Shown piece by piece: positions 56,761-64,000 of a stretch of DNA of 64,000 nucleotides (position 1 is the first letter of the stretch; each line of letters begins with the position of its first letter). The notes under the pieces are model-generated. The model worked only from the letters and a program-made list of their open reading frames with translations. It searched no databases and had not been told where the DNA came from. Made by a program: the position numbers and the translations under genes. Source of the DNA: Halomonas alkaliantarctica (GTDB taxonomy: Bacteria; Pseudomonadota; Gammaproteobacteria; Pseudomonadales; Halomonadaceae); contig NZ_CP122961.1 in the NCBI RefSeq assembly GCF_029854215.1, positions 1,178,001-1,242,000 on the forward strand. The letters run 5' to 3'.

Positions 56761-58020
56761 ATGTCGACGTTTAAGAAGACGACCCTCGCGCTTGCTTTGG
56801 CAGGTGCCACGCTCGCCACCACCGCTCAAGCGAATGAAGTCGAAGTGCTGCACTGGTGGACTTCCGGTGGTGAAGCTCGCGCTGCCAACGTGCTTAAAGA
56901 GTTAATGGAAGCCGAAGGTTACGGCTGGCAGGATTTTGCCGTGGCCGGTGGTGGCGGTGAGACCGCCATGACGGTGCTTAAGTCTCGTGCCATGTCAGGC
57001 AACCCGCCCTCCGCCGCCCAGATCAAAGGGCCCGAGATTCAGGAGTGGGGCGAGCTTGGTTTGCTGGGTGACCTGAACGATGTTGCCGAGGCGGAAGGCT
57101 GGGATGAACTGCTGCCAGACGTCGTGGCCGATATCATGCGTCACGATGGTCAATACGTGGCGGTACCCGTCAACGTGCACCGGGTAAACTGGCTGTGGGC
57201 CAACCCGGAAGTGCTGGACGCGGCAGGGGTAGAGATGCCCACCACGCTGGATGAGCTATTCGAGGCAGGTGAGGCGATCCGCGAAGCGGGCTTCGTACCG
57301 CTGGCTCACGGCGGTCAGGCTTGGCAGGACGCGACGGTCTTCGAAAGCGTGCTGTTAGGGGGCCAGGGGAGCGAGTTTTATCAGCAGGCATTGGTAGAAC
57401 TAGACCCAGAGGCCCTGGGTGGCGAGCAAATGATCGATGCCCTTGAAGACTTCAAACGTACCCGTGAGCTGATGGATGAAGGCATGCCAGGGCGCGACTG
57501 GAATGTCGCTACCGCCATGGTGATTCAGGGGGTTGCTGGCTTTCAGCTGATGGGCGATTGGGCGAAAGGCGAATTCACCGCGGCTGGCCTGACCGCCGGG
57601 GAAGATTACCTGTGTGCCGCAGCACCTGGCACCGAAGATGCGTTCACCTTCAATATCGATAGTCTGGCCATGTTCCGGGTCAGCGACGACGAGGAGCGCG
57701 AAGCGCAGCAAGCGTTAGCCCGCCTGGTGCTTGAGCCTACTTTCCAGGAAGCGTTTAACCTTGCCAAAGGCTCGATTCCTGCGCGGCCTGATCTGGACAT
57801 GAGCGAATTCGATAGCTGTGCCCAGCAGTCGTTGGCTGATTTCCAGCGCACTGCCGAAGAGGGTGGTCTAGTGCCCAGTATGGCTCACGGCATGGCCGTA
57901 CGTGCGGATATTCAGGGCGCCATTTTTGACGTGGTCACCAACTACTTCAACGACGCCGATATGCCTGCTGAAGAAGCGGCAGAACGTATGGTGAGCGCTG
58001 CCGAAGCGGCCTCTTTCTAG
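56761..58020 (+). CDS. Sugar ABC transporter substrate-binding protein (glucose type)
   Basis: Periplasmic binding protein of 419 residues that delivers sugar to the permeases. It has a signal peptide (MSTFKKTTLALALAGATLA, cleavage after AQA near residue 24) and the start of the mature protein, NEVEVLHWWTSGGEARAANV, is typical of glucose/mannose-binding proteins of cluster 1. The conserved VPVNVHRVNWLWANP and GQAWQDATVFESVLL segments support a glucose-type ligand. AAGGAG precedes the ATG by seven bases. An attenuator-like hairpin follows, fitting higher production of the binding protein than of the permeases. Confidence 0.92.
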   Translation: MSTFKKTTLALALAGATLATTAQANEVEVLHWWTSGGEARAANVLKELMEAEGYGWQDFAVAGGGGETAMTVLKSRAMSGNPPSAAQIKGPEIQEWGELGLLGDLNDVAEAEGWDELLPDVVADIMRHDGQYVAVPVNVHRVNWLWANPEVLDAAGVEMPTTLDELFEAGEAIREAGFVPLAHGGQAWQDATVFESVLLGGQGSEFYQQALVELDPEALGGEQMIDALEDFKRTRELMDEGMPGRDWNVATAMVIQGVAGFQLMGDWAKGEFTAAGLTAGEDYLCAAAPGTEDAFTFNIDSLAMFRVSDDEEREAQQALARLVLEPTFQEAFNLAKGSIPARPDLDMSEFDSCAQQSLADFQRTAEEGGLVPSMAHGMAVRADIQGAIFDVVTNYFNDADMPAEEAAERMVSAAEAASF

Positions 58021-58044
58021 GCTTTTCTAGCGTTAGCGTTCTTC

Positions 58045-58074
58045 AGGCGCCGCTGCAACGGCGGCGCCTATTTT
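58045..58074 (+). terminator. Attenuator-like terminator after the binding-protein gene
   Basis: AGGCGCCGC-TGCAACG-GCGGCGCCT, then ATTTT. A nine-pair stem with a short T-run, well placed to reduce read-through into the permease genes. Confidence 0.75.
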
Positions 58075-58135
58075 GCTTAGCAAAGACACTATGTTGCTTA
58101 GCAAGGACACTATGTTGCTTGGCAAGGATACTTCT
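58073..58135 (+). repeat. 3 x 21-nt tandem repeat at the permease start
   Basis: Units at 58073-58093, 58094-58114 and 58115-58135 follow TTGCTTAGCAAGGACACTAT with one to four changes each. Each holds an AAAGA or AAGGA ribosome-site-like stretch, and the first two end in ATG. The repeat is in frame with the permease, so copy number could change the start site. Confidence 0.85.
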
Positions 58136-58138
58136 CCA

Positions 58139-59083
58139 ATGAGAGATTCCCTCCCCATGAAAAATACCTCTGCGACGCCTTTAGGGGCTGGCGCTAAGCG
58201 GTCGACGCCATCCGGCGGTTTGCAGGCGTGGCTGCCTCGCTTGGTGTTGGCACCGTCGGTGGCCATTTCGCTGTTCTTTGTTTACGGCTTCATGCTGTGG
58301 ACGTTCGTGCTCTCGCTCACCAGCTCGCGCATGCTGCCCAGCTACGACTTTGTCGGCTTTGGTCAATATGCACGCCTGATGGCTAATGAGCGCTGGTGGG
58401 TCGCCTCGACCAACCTGATGATTTTTGGCGTGCTGTTCGTGGTGGTTTGCCTGGTGATAGGCGCGTTGCTGGCGATACTGCTCGATCAAAAAATTCGCCA
58501 GGAAGGCGCGCTGCGCACGATTTACCTCTACCCCATGGCGCTGTCGTTTATCGTGACCGGGGTAGTGTGGAAGTGGCTACTCAACCCGCAGCTGGGCATT
58601 CAAGCGATGGTTCAAGGCTGGGGCTTCGAGTCGTTTCGCTTTGACTGGATTGTCGACCCGGATATGGCCATTTATACCCTGGTGATTGCCGCCGTATGGC
58701 AGGCGTCAGGCTTTGTGATGGCGCTGTTTTTAGCTGGCTTGCGGGGTATCGATGACAGCATTATCAAAGCAGCACAACTAGATGGCGCCAGCTTGCCGCG
58801 GATTTATCTGCGTGTGGTAATGCCTTGCCTGCGTCCGGTGGTGTTTAGCGCGGTGATGATCTTGGCCCATATCGCCATTAAGAGCTTTGATCTGGTCGTC
58901 GCGCTCACCGGCGGTGGGCCGGGCTATGCCACCGATTTACCTGCCACCTTTATGTACGCCCACGCCTTTACCCGGGCGCAGATAGGTTTGGGCTCGGCCA
59001 GCGCGATGCTGATGTTGGGCGGCGTGTTGGCGATCTTGATTCCTTATCTCTACTCCGAATTAAGGAGCCGCAAGCATGGCTAA
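58139..59083 (+). CDS. Sugar ABC transporter permease (GltF type)
   Basis: Inner-membrane permease of 314 residues with six transmembrane helices. The EAA-type cytoplasmic loop that docks the ATPase is DDSIIKAAQLDGASLPRIYL, and the protein ends with YSELRSRKHG. The start is uncertain: ATG 58139 has AAGGA ten bases upstream; ATG 58112 and 58091, within the 21-nt repeat, are in frame and would lengthen the N-terminus by 9 or 16 residues; ATG 58157 would shorten it. The N-terminal tail before the first helix (LVLAPSVAISLFFVYGF) is polar and probably cytoplasmic. It overlaps the next gene by eight bases. Confidence 0.9.
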   Translation: MRDSLPMKNTSATPLGAGAKRSTPSGGLQAWLPRLVLAPSVAISLFFVYGFMLWTFVLSLTSSRMLPSYDFVGFGQYARLMANERWWVASTNLMIFGVLFVVVCLVIGALLAILLDQKIRQEGALRTIYLYPMALSFIVTGVVWKWLLNPQLGIQAMVQGWGFESFRFDWIVDPDMAIYTLVIAAVWQASGFVMALFLAGLRGIDDSIIKAAQLDGASLPRIYLRVVMPCLRPVVFSAVMILAHIAIKSFDLVVALTGGGPGYATDLPATFMYAHAFTRAQIGLGSASAMLMLGGVLAILIPYLYSELRSRKHG

Positions 59084-59954
59084 TGTGATTCGTCGTCAGA
59101 CGCCCGCTGCGCGGCTGGGCCGTGGCCTGCTCTATGGCGTGCTGATCCTCGCCGCGCTGTTCTATATTCTACCGCTGGTAGTCATGCTAATGACCTCGGT
59201 GAAGCCGCTGAGCGAAATCAGCGCCGGGTCGCTGCTCTCATTTCCGCAAAATCCCACCTTCGCACCGTGGACAAAAGCCTGGGGTGAAGCCTGTACCGGC
59301 ATGCGCTGCGATGGCGTTGGCGGCTACTTCTGGAACTCCTTCGCGATTGTGATTCCAGCGGTGCTGATATCCACCACCATTGGCGCTCTTAACGGCTACG
59401 CGCTGACCAAGTGGCGCTTTAAAGGGTCTGAATTAGTCTTCGCATTAATGCTGTTTGGCTGTTTTATTCCTTTCCAGGTGGTGCTGCTACCCATGGCGCA
59501 AACCCTTGGCTGGCTGGGCATCTCCAGCTCCCGCGCCGGGTTGATCCTGGTTCACGTGGTCTTTGGCATCGCTTTCACCACGCTGTTTTTCCGCAACTTC
59601 TACGTGGGTATCCCCAACGAGCTGGTATCGGCGGCAAAGCTGGATGGCGCGGGCTTTTTCCGCATCTTCTGGCGCATTCTGCTACCGGTTTCGGCGCCGA
59701 TTATTGTCGTCTCAGTGATTTGGCAGTTCACCCAAATCTGGAACGACTTTCTGTTTGGGGTGGCATTCTCGGCCCACAACACCCAGCCCGTTACCGTAGC
59801 GCTCAACAATCTGGTGAATACCTCCACCGGTGTGCGCGAGTACAACGTGGATATGGCGGCGGCGATGATTGCCGCGCTGCCCACCCTAGTGGTGTACGTG
59901 CTGGCGGGAAAATACTTCGTGCGCGGGCTGACAGCCGGTTCCGTTAAAGGCTAA
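59076..59954 (+). CDS. Sugar ABC transporter permease (GltG type)
   Basis: Second permease, 292 residues, six transmembrane helices. The EAA-type loop is NELVSAAKLDGAGFFRIFW. A periplasmic segment with two cysteines (EACTGMRCDGVGGYFWNS) sits between helices 1 and 2, as in glucose-type permeases. AAGGAG lies eight bases before the ATG, which falls within the end of the preceding permease gene. A 180-base gap with a large inverted repeat separates it from the ATPase gene. Confidence 0.93.
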   Translation: MANVIRRQTPAARLGRGLLYGVLILAALFYILPLVVMLMTSVKPLSEISAGSLLSFPQNPTFAPWTKAWGEACTGMRCDGVGGYFWNSFAIVIPAVLISTTIGALNGYALTKWRFKGSELVFALMLFGCFIPFQVVLLPMAQTLGWLGISSSRAGLILVHVVFGIAFTTLFFRNFYVGIPNELVSAAKLDGAGFFRIFWRILLPVSAPIIVVSVIWQFTQIWNDFLFGVAFSAHNTQPVTVALNNLVNTSTGVREYNVDMAAAMIAALPTLVVYVLAGKYFVRGLTAGSVKG

Positions 59955-59987
59955 TAACAACTAGGTGAGTGGCAACCATTTTTAGAA

Positions 59988-60086
59988 GGTCAGAAGCAGC
60001 CCGTAGCGGGGGGCTTTCGCCAAGGATGGCGAAAGTAGCGCCCAGGGATGGGTTCACAGCGCCCCCGCGGAGGGCTGCTTCTGACC
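59988..60086. repeat. 99-bp cruciform-type intergenic repeat element
   Basis: Outer arms GGTCAGAAGCAGCCC (59988-60002) and GGGCTGCTTCTGACC (60072-60086) are perfect 15-base complements. GC-rich blocks continue the pairing (GCGGGGG with CCCCCGC), and an inner hairpin CTTTCGCC-AAGGAT-GGCGAAAG (about 60011-60032) is also perfect. It encodes nothing and interrupts an operon, as REP- or MITE-like elements do. Copy number in the genome is unknown. Confidence 0.75.
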
Positions 60087-60135
60087 AATCCAGATGAATG
60101 GAGTTTGTCAGTCGCTTTAGAATAGGATTTTCATT

Positions 60136-61257
60136 ATGGCAGCTTTAGAAATCCACAACGTGCGTAAAGAGTTCGGCAGCGAGCGGGTGCTCAAAGACGT
60201 TAGTATCTCCATCGATTCCGGCGAGTTTTTGATTCTGGTTGGGCCGTCAGGCTGCGGTAAGTCCACGCTGATGAACGCCATTGCCGGGCTTGAGCCAGTG
60301 ACGTCCGGCAATATTTATATCGATGGTGAAGACGTAACCTGGCGCACCCCCGCGGATCGGGATATCGCCATGGTATTTCAGTCCTACGCGCTTTACCCCA
60401 GCATGACTGTACGCCAGAACATCAGCTTCGGGCTGGAGATGCGCAAGGTGCCCAAAGCCGAGCGGGAAGCCGCGGTGGAGCGGGTAGCCGATCTACTGCA
60501 GATCACTCACCTGCTGGAACGGAAGCCTGCCCAACTCTCCGGCGGGCAGCGCCAGCGGGTGGCTATGGGGCGTGCGTTGGCGCGGGAGCCCAAGGTGTAT
60601 CTGTTCGACGAGCCACTCTCCAACCTGGACGCCAAGCTGCGCGTGGATATGCGCACCGAGATCAAAAAGCTTCACCAGCGCCTGGGCACCACCATTGTTT
60701 ACGTCACCCACGACCAGGTCGAAGCCATGACATTGGCCGACTGCATTGCAGTGATGCGCGACGGGCATATTCTGCAGTTGGGCTCGCCGGATGAGGTCTA
60801 CAACAACCCGGTGGATATGTTTGTGGCGGGCTTTATGGGTTCGCCCTCGATGAACTTCGTTCGCGCCAAGCTGGAAGATAACAACGGCGGTTATCAACTG
60901 CGCATTACCACGCCGGGTGAGGAGGAGCTGGTGCTGCCCTGGCCGGAAGAGCGTATTGCCCCAGATATGGCCGAACGGCTTAACCAGCCGGTCATTCTTG
61001 GCCTACGCCCAGAGCACTTCAGCGAAGAGGATGAGCGGTTAACGTCCCAAGCCGAAGGAACGCTGCTAAGCGCCAGTGTGGCGGTGGTAGAGCCTACCGG
61101 GGCGGATATCTTGCTGCGTTTACCCCTTGGCGAACAGGAAGTGACCGCCCGTGTTGGGCCTAAATGCGCGGTGGCGGCAGGGGAGCGCCTATCGCTGAGG
61201 GTCGATATGGGGCGGGCGATTCTGTTTGATGCCGAGACCGAGCAGCGTATTGCTTAA
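60136..61257 (+). CDS. Sugar ABC transporter ATP-binding protein (GltK/UgpC type)
   Basis: ATPase of the glucose-type importer, 373 residues. Walker [10 protein letters not shown], signature [14 protein letters not shown], Walker B VYLFDEP, switch histidine VTHDQ and a C-terminal regulatory domain are present. It is a close paralogue of the ATPase at the left edge of the window. AGGA lies nine bases before the ATG. Such ATPases often serve several sugar importers. A strong terminator follows, closing the two-component/ABC operon. Confidence 0.95.
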   Translation: MAALEIHNVRKEFGSERVLKDVSISIDSGEFLILVGPSGCGKSTLMNAIAGLEPVTSGNIYIDGEDVTWRTPADRDIAMVFQSYALYPSMTVRQNISFGLEMRKVPKAEREAAVERVADLLQITHLLERKPAQLSGGQRQRVAMGRALAREPKVYLFDEPLSNLDAKLRVDMRTEIKKLHQRLGTTIVYVTHDQVEAMTLADCIAVMRDGHILQLGSPDEVYNNPVDMFVAGFMGSPSMNFVRAKLEDNNGGYQLRITTPGEEELVLPWPEERIAPDMAERLNQPVILGLRPEHFSEEDERLTSQAEGTLLSASVAVVEPTGADILLRLPLGEQEVTARVGPKCAVAAGERLSLRVDMGRAILFDAETEQRIA

Positions 61258-61288
61258 GCGCTTTGATTCGAACTTGGTCTGAATAATT

Positions 61289-61324
61289 AGGCCCCTTGCT
61301 GATTGCAGCGAAGGGGCCTTTTTT
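61289..61324 (+). terminator. Terminator of the sugar ABC operon
   Basis: AGGCCCCTT pairs with AAGGGGCCT, extended by GCTG/CAGC, and six T residues follow. Confidence 0.92.
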
Positions 61325-61354
61325 ACACTTGTCTAACGGTGTCAGTTTCTGGGG

Positions 61355-62995
61355 TTACTTTCGAATAAGCCGCAGCTCGCCATTGAGCGCCTTGATGATC
61401 GAGTAGCACATCAGCAGCATCACAATCGAGAACGGAATAGCAGTGGCGGTGACCCCGGCTTGAAGGGCGGTCAGACCACCGCCAATCAGCAGCACAATCG
61501 CGATGAGGCCCTCAATGACTGCCCAGAACATCCGCTGCGGCCGCGGCGCGTCGATTTTGCCACCGGCGGTGATGGTATCGATGACCAAGGAACCGGAATC
61601 CGAGGAGGTGACAAAGAAGATCAGCGCAAGAACGATGCCCAGGGTCGACATCAGGCCCGTCAACGGCAGTTCGTTCAACATGCCGAACAGCGATAGCTCG
61701 GGCCTGTAGTTATCGATCACATACTCTTTCACCAGGCTAGCCGCCGGGTCAGCATAGAGCTGTTCAAGCGCGGTTGAGCCAAAGACGCCCATCCAGATAA
61801 AGATAAACAGACTGGGAACCAGCAAAACGCACAGAATAAACTCCCGCACCGTGCGGCCCCGAGAAACGCGGGCGATAAACATCCCCACGAAAGGTGCCCA
61901 GCTAATCCACCAAGCCCAGTAGAAAATCGTCCAAGACTGGCGGTAGGCATCGTCGTCACGACCAAAGGGCGCGGATAGAGGAATAAAATCCGTGACATAG
62001 GTGGTCAGCCCCGACCAGAAGCCGGTTAGCGCCAAAAGCGTGGGGCCAGCGAAGAGCACAAAAAAGAAGAACAGAACGGCCAGAATCATGTTGATCTCGG
62101 AGAGCTTCTTCAAGCCACCCTCAAGACCACGCCAAACCGACACCAGTGCTACCGCCGTCACTAGAATGATAACGATAACCTGGGTCAAGATGCTGACTTC
62201 CAATCCAAAGACGAAGTTCATCCCCGCATTGGCCTGTTGGGCGCCGAGCCCAAGGGACGTTGCCAGCCCAAAAAGGGTGGAAAACACCGCCAGGATATCG
62301 ATCACATGGCCCCACCAGCCCCAGACACGCTCACCGAGAATGGGAAAGAAGGCCGAGCGAATCGAGAAAGGCAGGCCCTTGTTGTAGGTAAATAGCCCCA
62401 GCGCCAGCGCCATGACGATATACACCGCCCAGCCATGGATACCCCAATGCAGATAGGTACCCGCAAGCCCCATGGCGCTGGCGTCATCAATAGCCGCTGG
62501 GTTCAGCGCCCCATCGGCGCCGAAGGGTGATGTGATGCCCAGGGGAAGCGAGACATTGGCGTGGTAAACCGGTTCGAGCACGCCGAAGAACAGCAGACCG
62601 ATACCGATCCCCGCGGTGAACAGCATGGCGAACCAGGAGAGGTAACTGTGATCCGGTCGGGCATCGGCCCCGCCCAGCCTGACGGAGCCATAGGGCAGAA
62701 CCACCAGCGCTAAGCAAAACAGAATAAAGAAATCGACCAGTATCATGAAATACCAATCCAACGTGCCCGTAGAGAAGGCAACAATGGACTGAAAAACGCT
62801 CTCCGCTCGCTCTGGAAACAGCAGGGTGAGGACGATGAAGATAGCGGAGGCAAGCGCGGATACCACAAAAACGCGGTTATGGATGTCGAAACCGATGGGG
62901 CCAAACTGCCCCTTGATATTGTCCTGACCGACGACATAGTCGGTCTGCATGTCGCTCGTTACCGAAGGCGACTCAGGCTCATTGGTATGGTTCAT
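61355..62995 (-). CDS. BCCT-family betaine/choline/carnitine transporter
   Basis: Twelve-helix secondary transporter of 546 residues for quaternary ammonium solutes. The unwound-helix motif GIGIGLLFFGVLEP has the Gly pattern of sodium-coupled members, and the conserved aromatic box appears in YWAWWISWAPFVGMFIARVSRGRTVREF. The first 40 residues are polar and acidic, and the C-terminal tail is short and ends in RLIRK, without the long osmosensory extension of BetP. GAGGAG precedes the ATG. It fits osmoprotectant (glycine betaine or choline) uptake in a halophile; the exact substrate cannot be read. Confidence 0.93.
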   Translation of the reverse strand: MNHTNEPESPSVTSDMQTDYVVGQDNIKGQFGPIGFDIHNRVFVVSALASAIFIVLTLLFPERAESVFQSIVAFSTGTLDWYFMILVDFFILFCLALVVLPYGSVRLGGADARPDHSYLSWFAMLFTAGIGIGLLFFGVLEPVYHANVSLPLGITSPFGADGALNPAAIDDASAMGLAGTYLHWGIHGWAVYIVMALALGLFTYNKGLPFSIRSAFFPILGERVWGWWGHVIDILAVFSTLFGLATSLGLGAQQANAGMNFVFGLEVSILTQVIVIILVTAVALVSVWRGLEGGLKKLSEINMILAVLFFFFVLFAGPTLLALTGFWSGLTTYVTDFIPLSAPFGRDDDAYRQSWTIFYWAWWISWAPFVGMFIARVSRGRTVREFILCVLLVPSLFIFIWMGVFGSTALEQLYADPAASLVKEYVIDNYRPELSLFGMLNELPLTGLMSTLGIVLALIFFVTSSDSGSLVIDTITAGGKIDAPRPQRMFWAVIEGLIAIVLLIGGGLTALQAGVTATAIPFSIVMLLMCYSIIKALNGELRLIRK

Positions 62996-63103
62996 AAACT
63001 ACGTCTCCTCATTGGAGGATGCTATGTTAAACATGCATCATGAGGATAAGTAGCGTTGAATCCCATCTTGTGACCGAAAACAGGCTGGTTGTCGACTACG
63101 TGA

Positions 63104-64000
63104 TTAGCGGTTTTGCGGCACCGTTTCTTTGTCGAGCCGCTTGATTTGCCGCCAAAGGTCTTGGCGTAGGTCGGCAATCTTGGGTTGCTCATCGGCAGTG
63201 AAGGGCACCGGACGACAGAGCCGCTGGGCGCGTAACCCCAGCCGTGCGCTCAGCAACCCGGTGGCGAGGCCTTGGCCTGCGCGTGCGGAGAGGCGGCTGG
63301 CTAAATCCAGCGAGAGCATATCCATACTGGCGTCGGTGGCCAGTTCGCTGGCACCGGCAAACGCCATGTTATGCAGTACGTTACGAAACAGCCGCAGGCG
63401 GCTGGCGTAACCGAGCTCAAGGCCATAAAGGCGGCAGAGTCGATCCACCATCGCCAAGCTGCGCCAGGCCACCAGCGCCATATCCACCAGCGTTAGCGGG
63501 CTGATCGCGACCATGATGGCGGTTTCACCGGACATACGCGTAACCAGTCGCTGGGCCTCACGGTCACGCGGCGCTAGCAGGTGATAACGCAGCAGTGTCT
63601 GGATCTCCTCACCACTATGGTGGGGTTGACAAGCGCGTTGAAAGGCCAGCCAGTGCGGGTCATCGTCGGCGAGTTTAAGTTGGCGTCTTAGCTGCTCGGC
63701 CATCGCCCGGGCCTGCTTGGGTGAGCGTAGCGGCAGCTCGGCAAGGTCGCCGCGCAGTTTGTCGTGGCGCTTAAGACGGCGCAAACGGCCCAATTCTTTC
63801 AGCAGTGACACGCCCCCTAGGCCAATCAGGCTGATCCCGAACAGTTGCCAAGCCATGGCGAGCCACTGCGACTGAGCCATCGCATCAGGAATGCCGGTGA
63901 CCAGCTCTGCCGTGCCTAGCCCGGCACCACCCACCAGGGCAAACAGTAGCCCCCAGCGGCGTTTACGCGGCGCGCCTAAGCTGGCAGCAGGTAGCGCTTT
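63104..64000 (-). CDS. YcjF-like (DUF697) membrane protein, 5' partial
   Basis: The frame is open to the window edge, so the start is missing; at least 298 residues are encoded. A basic segment (RKRRWGLLFALVGG) is followed by two hydrophobic helices (the second near AMAWQLFGISLIGLGGVSLL), a helical linker and a C-terminal domain with hydrophobic stretches (AIMVAISPLTLVDMALVAW, LRLFRNVLHNMAFAGASELATD), the arrangement of UPF0283/YcjF proteins, which usually pair with the GTPase-like YcjX. If that pairing holds, ycjX should lie just outside the window. Function unknown; envelope stress is commonly suggested. Confidence 0.75.
   Translation of the reverse strand, partial: KALPAASLGAPRKRRWGLLFALVGGAGLGTAELVTGIPDAMAQSQWLAMAWQLFGISLIGLGGVSLLKELGRLRRLKRHDKLRGDLAELPLRSPKQARAMAEQLRRQLKLADDDPHWLAFQRACQPHHSGEEIQTLLRYHLLAPRDREAQRLVTRMSGETAIMVAISPLTLVDMALVAWRSLAMVDRLCRLYGLELGYASRLRLFRNVLHNMAFAGASELATDASMDMLSLDLASRLSARAGQGLATGLLSARLGLRAQRLCRPVPFTADEQPKIADLRQDLWRQIKRLDKETVPQNR

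Overview
The window looks like the chromosome of a halophilic gammaproteobacterium of the Halomonadaceae (Halomonas/Vreelandella type). Support comes from the moderately GC-rich coding sequence, a BCCT compatible-solute transporter, the close match of housekeeping proteins (GltA, SdhCDAB, SucABCD, Lpd, GltX, RNase II, DusA) to gammaproteobacterial families, and a Pseudomonas-like sugar ABC transporter with its own two-component system. I see no phage, insertion sequence, integrase or CRISPR array. Both ends cut genes: an ABC ATPase at the left and a YcjF-like membrane protein at the right.

Layout. 1-8.2 kb: a plus-strand polyol operon (ABC ATPase, HAD phosphatase, sorbitol dehydrogenase, P-loop kinase, mannitol 2-dehydrogenase, xylulokinase, transaldolase, fructosamine-kinase-like protein) that would bring hexitols and pentitols into the pentose phosphate pathway. 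8.2-11.9 kb: a cyanase gene and a formate/nitrite-type channel on the minus strand, divergent from a PAS-containing sigma54 activator; the shared gap holds a -24/-12 promoter and palindromic activator sites. 12-20.6 kb: a TolC-AcrA-AcrB-type efflux operon and, 2 kb beyond it, a TetR repressor; matching operator sequences lie in front of both. 20.8-29 kb: assorted genes (AstE/AspA-family amidohydrolase, catalase, DusA, a small orphan protein, an orphan PD-(D/E)XK nuclease-like protein, TauE-like permease, lipoprotein, HTH regulator).

29.2-45.4 kb: the central metabolic core. gltX is followed by tRNA-Ala(GGC) and tRNA-Glu(TTC), then a 660-base non-coding gap with a DnaA-box palindrome, gltA on the minus strand, and divergent sdhCDAB-sucAB-lpdA-sucCD. 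Together these encode citrate synthase and the 2-oxoglutarate-to-fumarate section of the TCA cycle. Several long structured leaders interrupt this set (before sdhC, sucA and sucC).

45.4-64 kb: a GT4 glycosyltransferase with a flippase-like membrane protein, a ribbon-helix-helix regulator with a 26-bp operator and a PHB-depolymerase-like esterase, a chemoreceptor, RNase II, a Cof-type phosphatase, a response regulator/sensor kinase pair joined to a glucose-type ABC transporter (binding protein, two permeases, ATPase), a BCCT transporter and the truncated YcjF-like gene. The sugar transporter operon carries unusual elements: a hairpin plus CA-rich motif before the binding protein, an attenuator-like hairpin, a 3 x 21-nt repeat at the start of the first permease, and a 99-bp cruciform repeat before the ATPase.

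Best candidates for undescribed biology are the DnaA-box palindrome between convergent transcripts (31.2-31.4 kb), the sigma54-controlled channel/cyanase unit (8.3-11.9 kb) and the orphan nuclease-like gene (25.4-26.8 kb). Functional statements rest on recognised motifs and family knowledge; no database search was possible.
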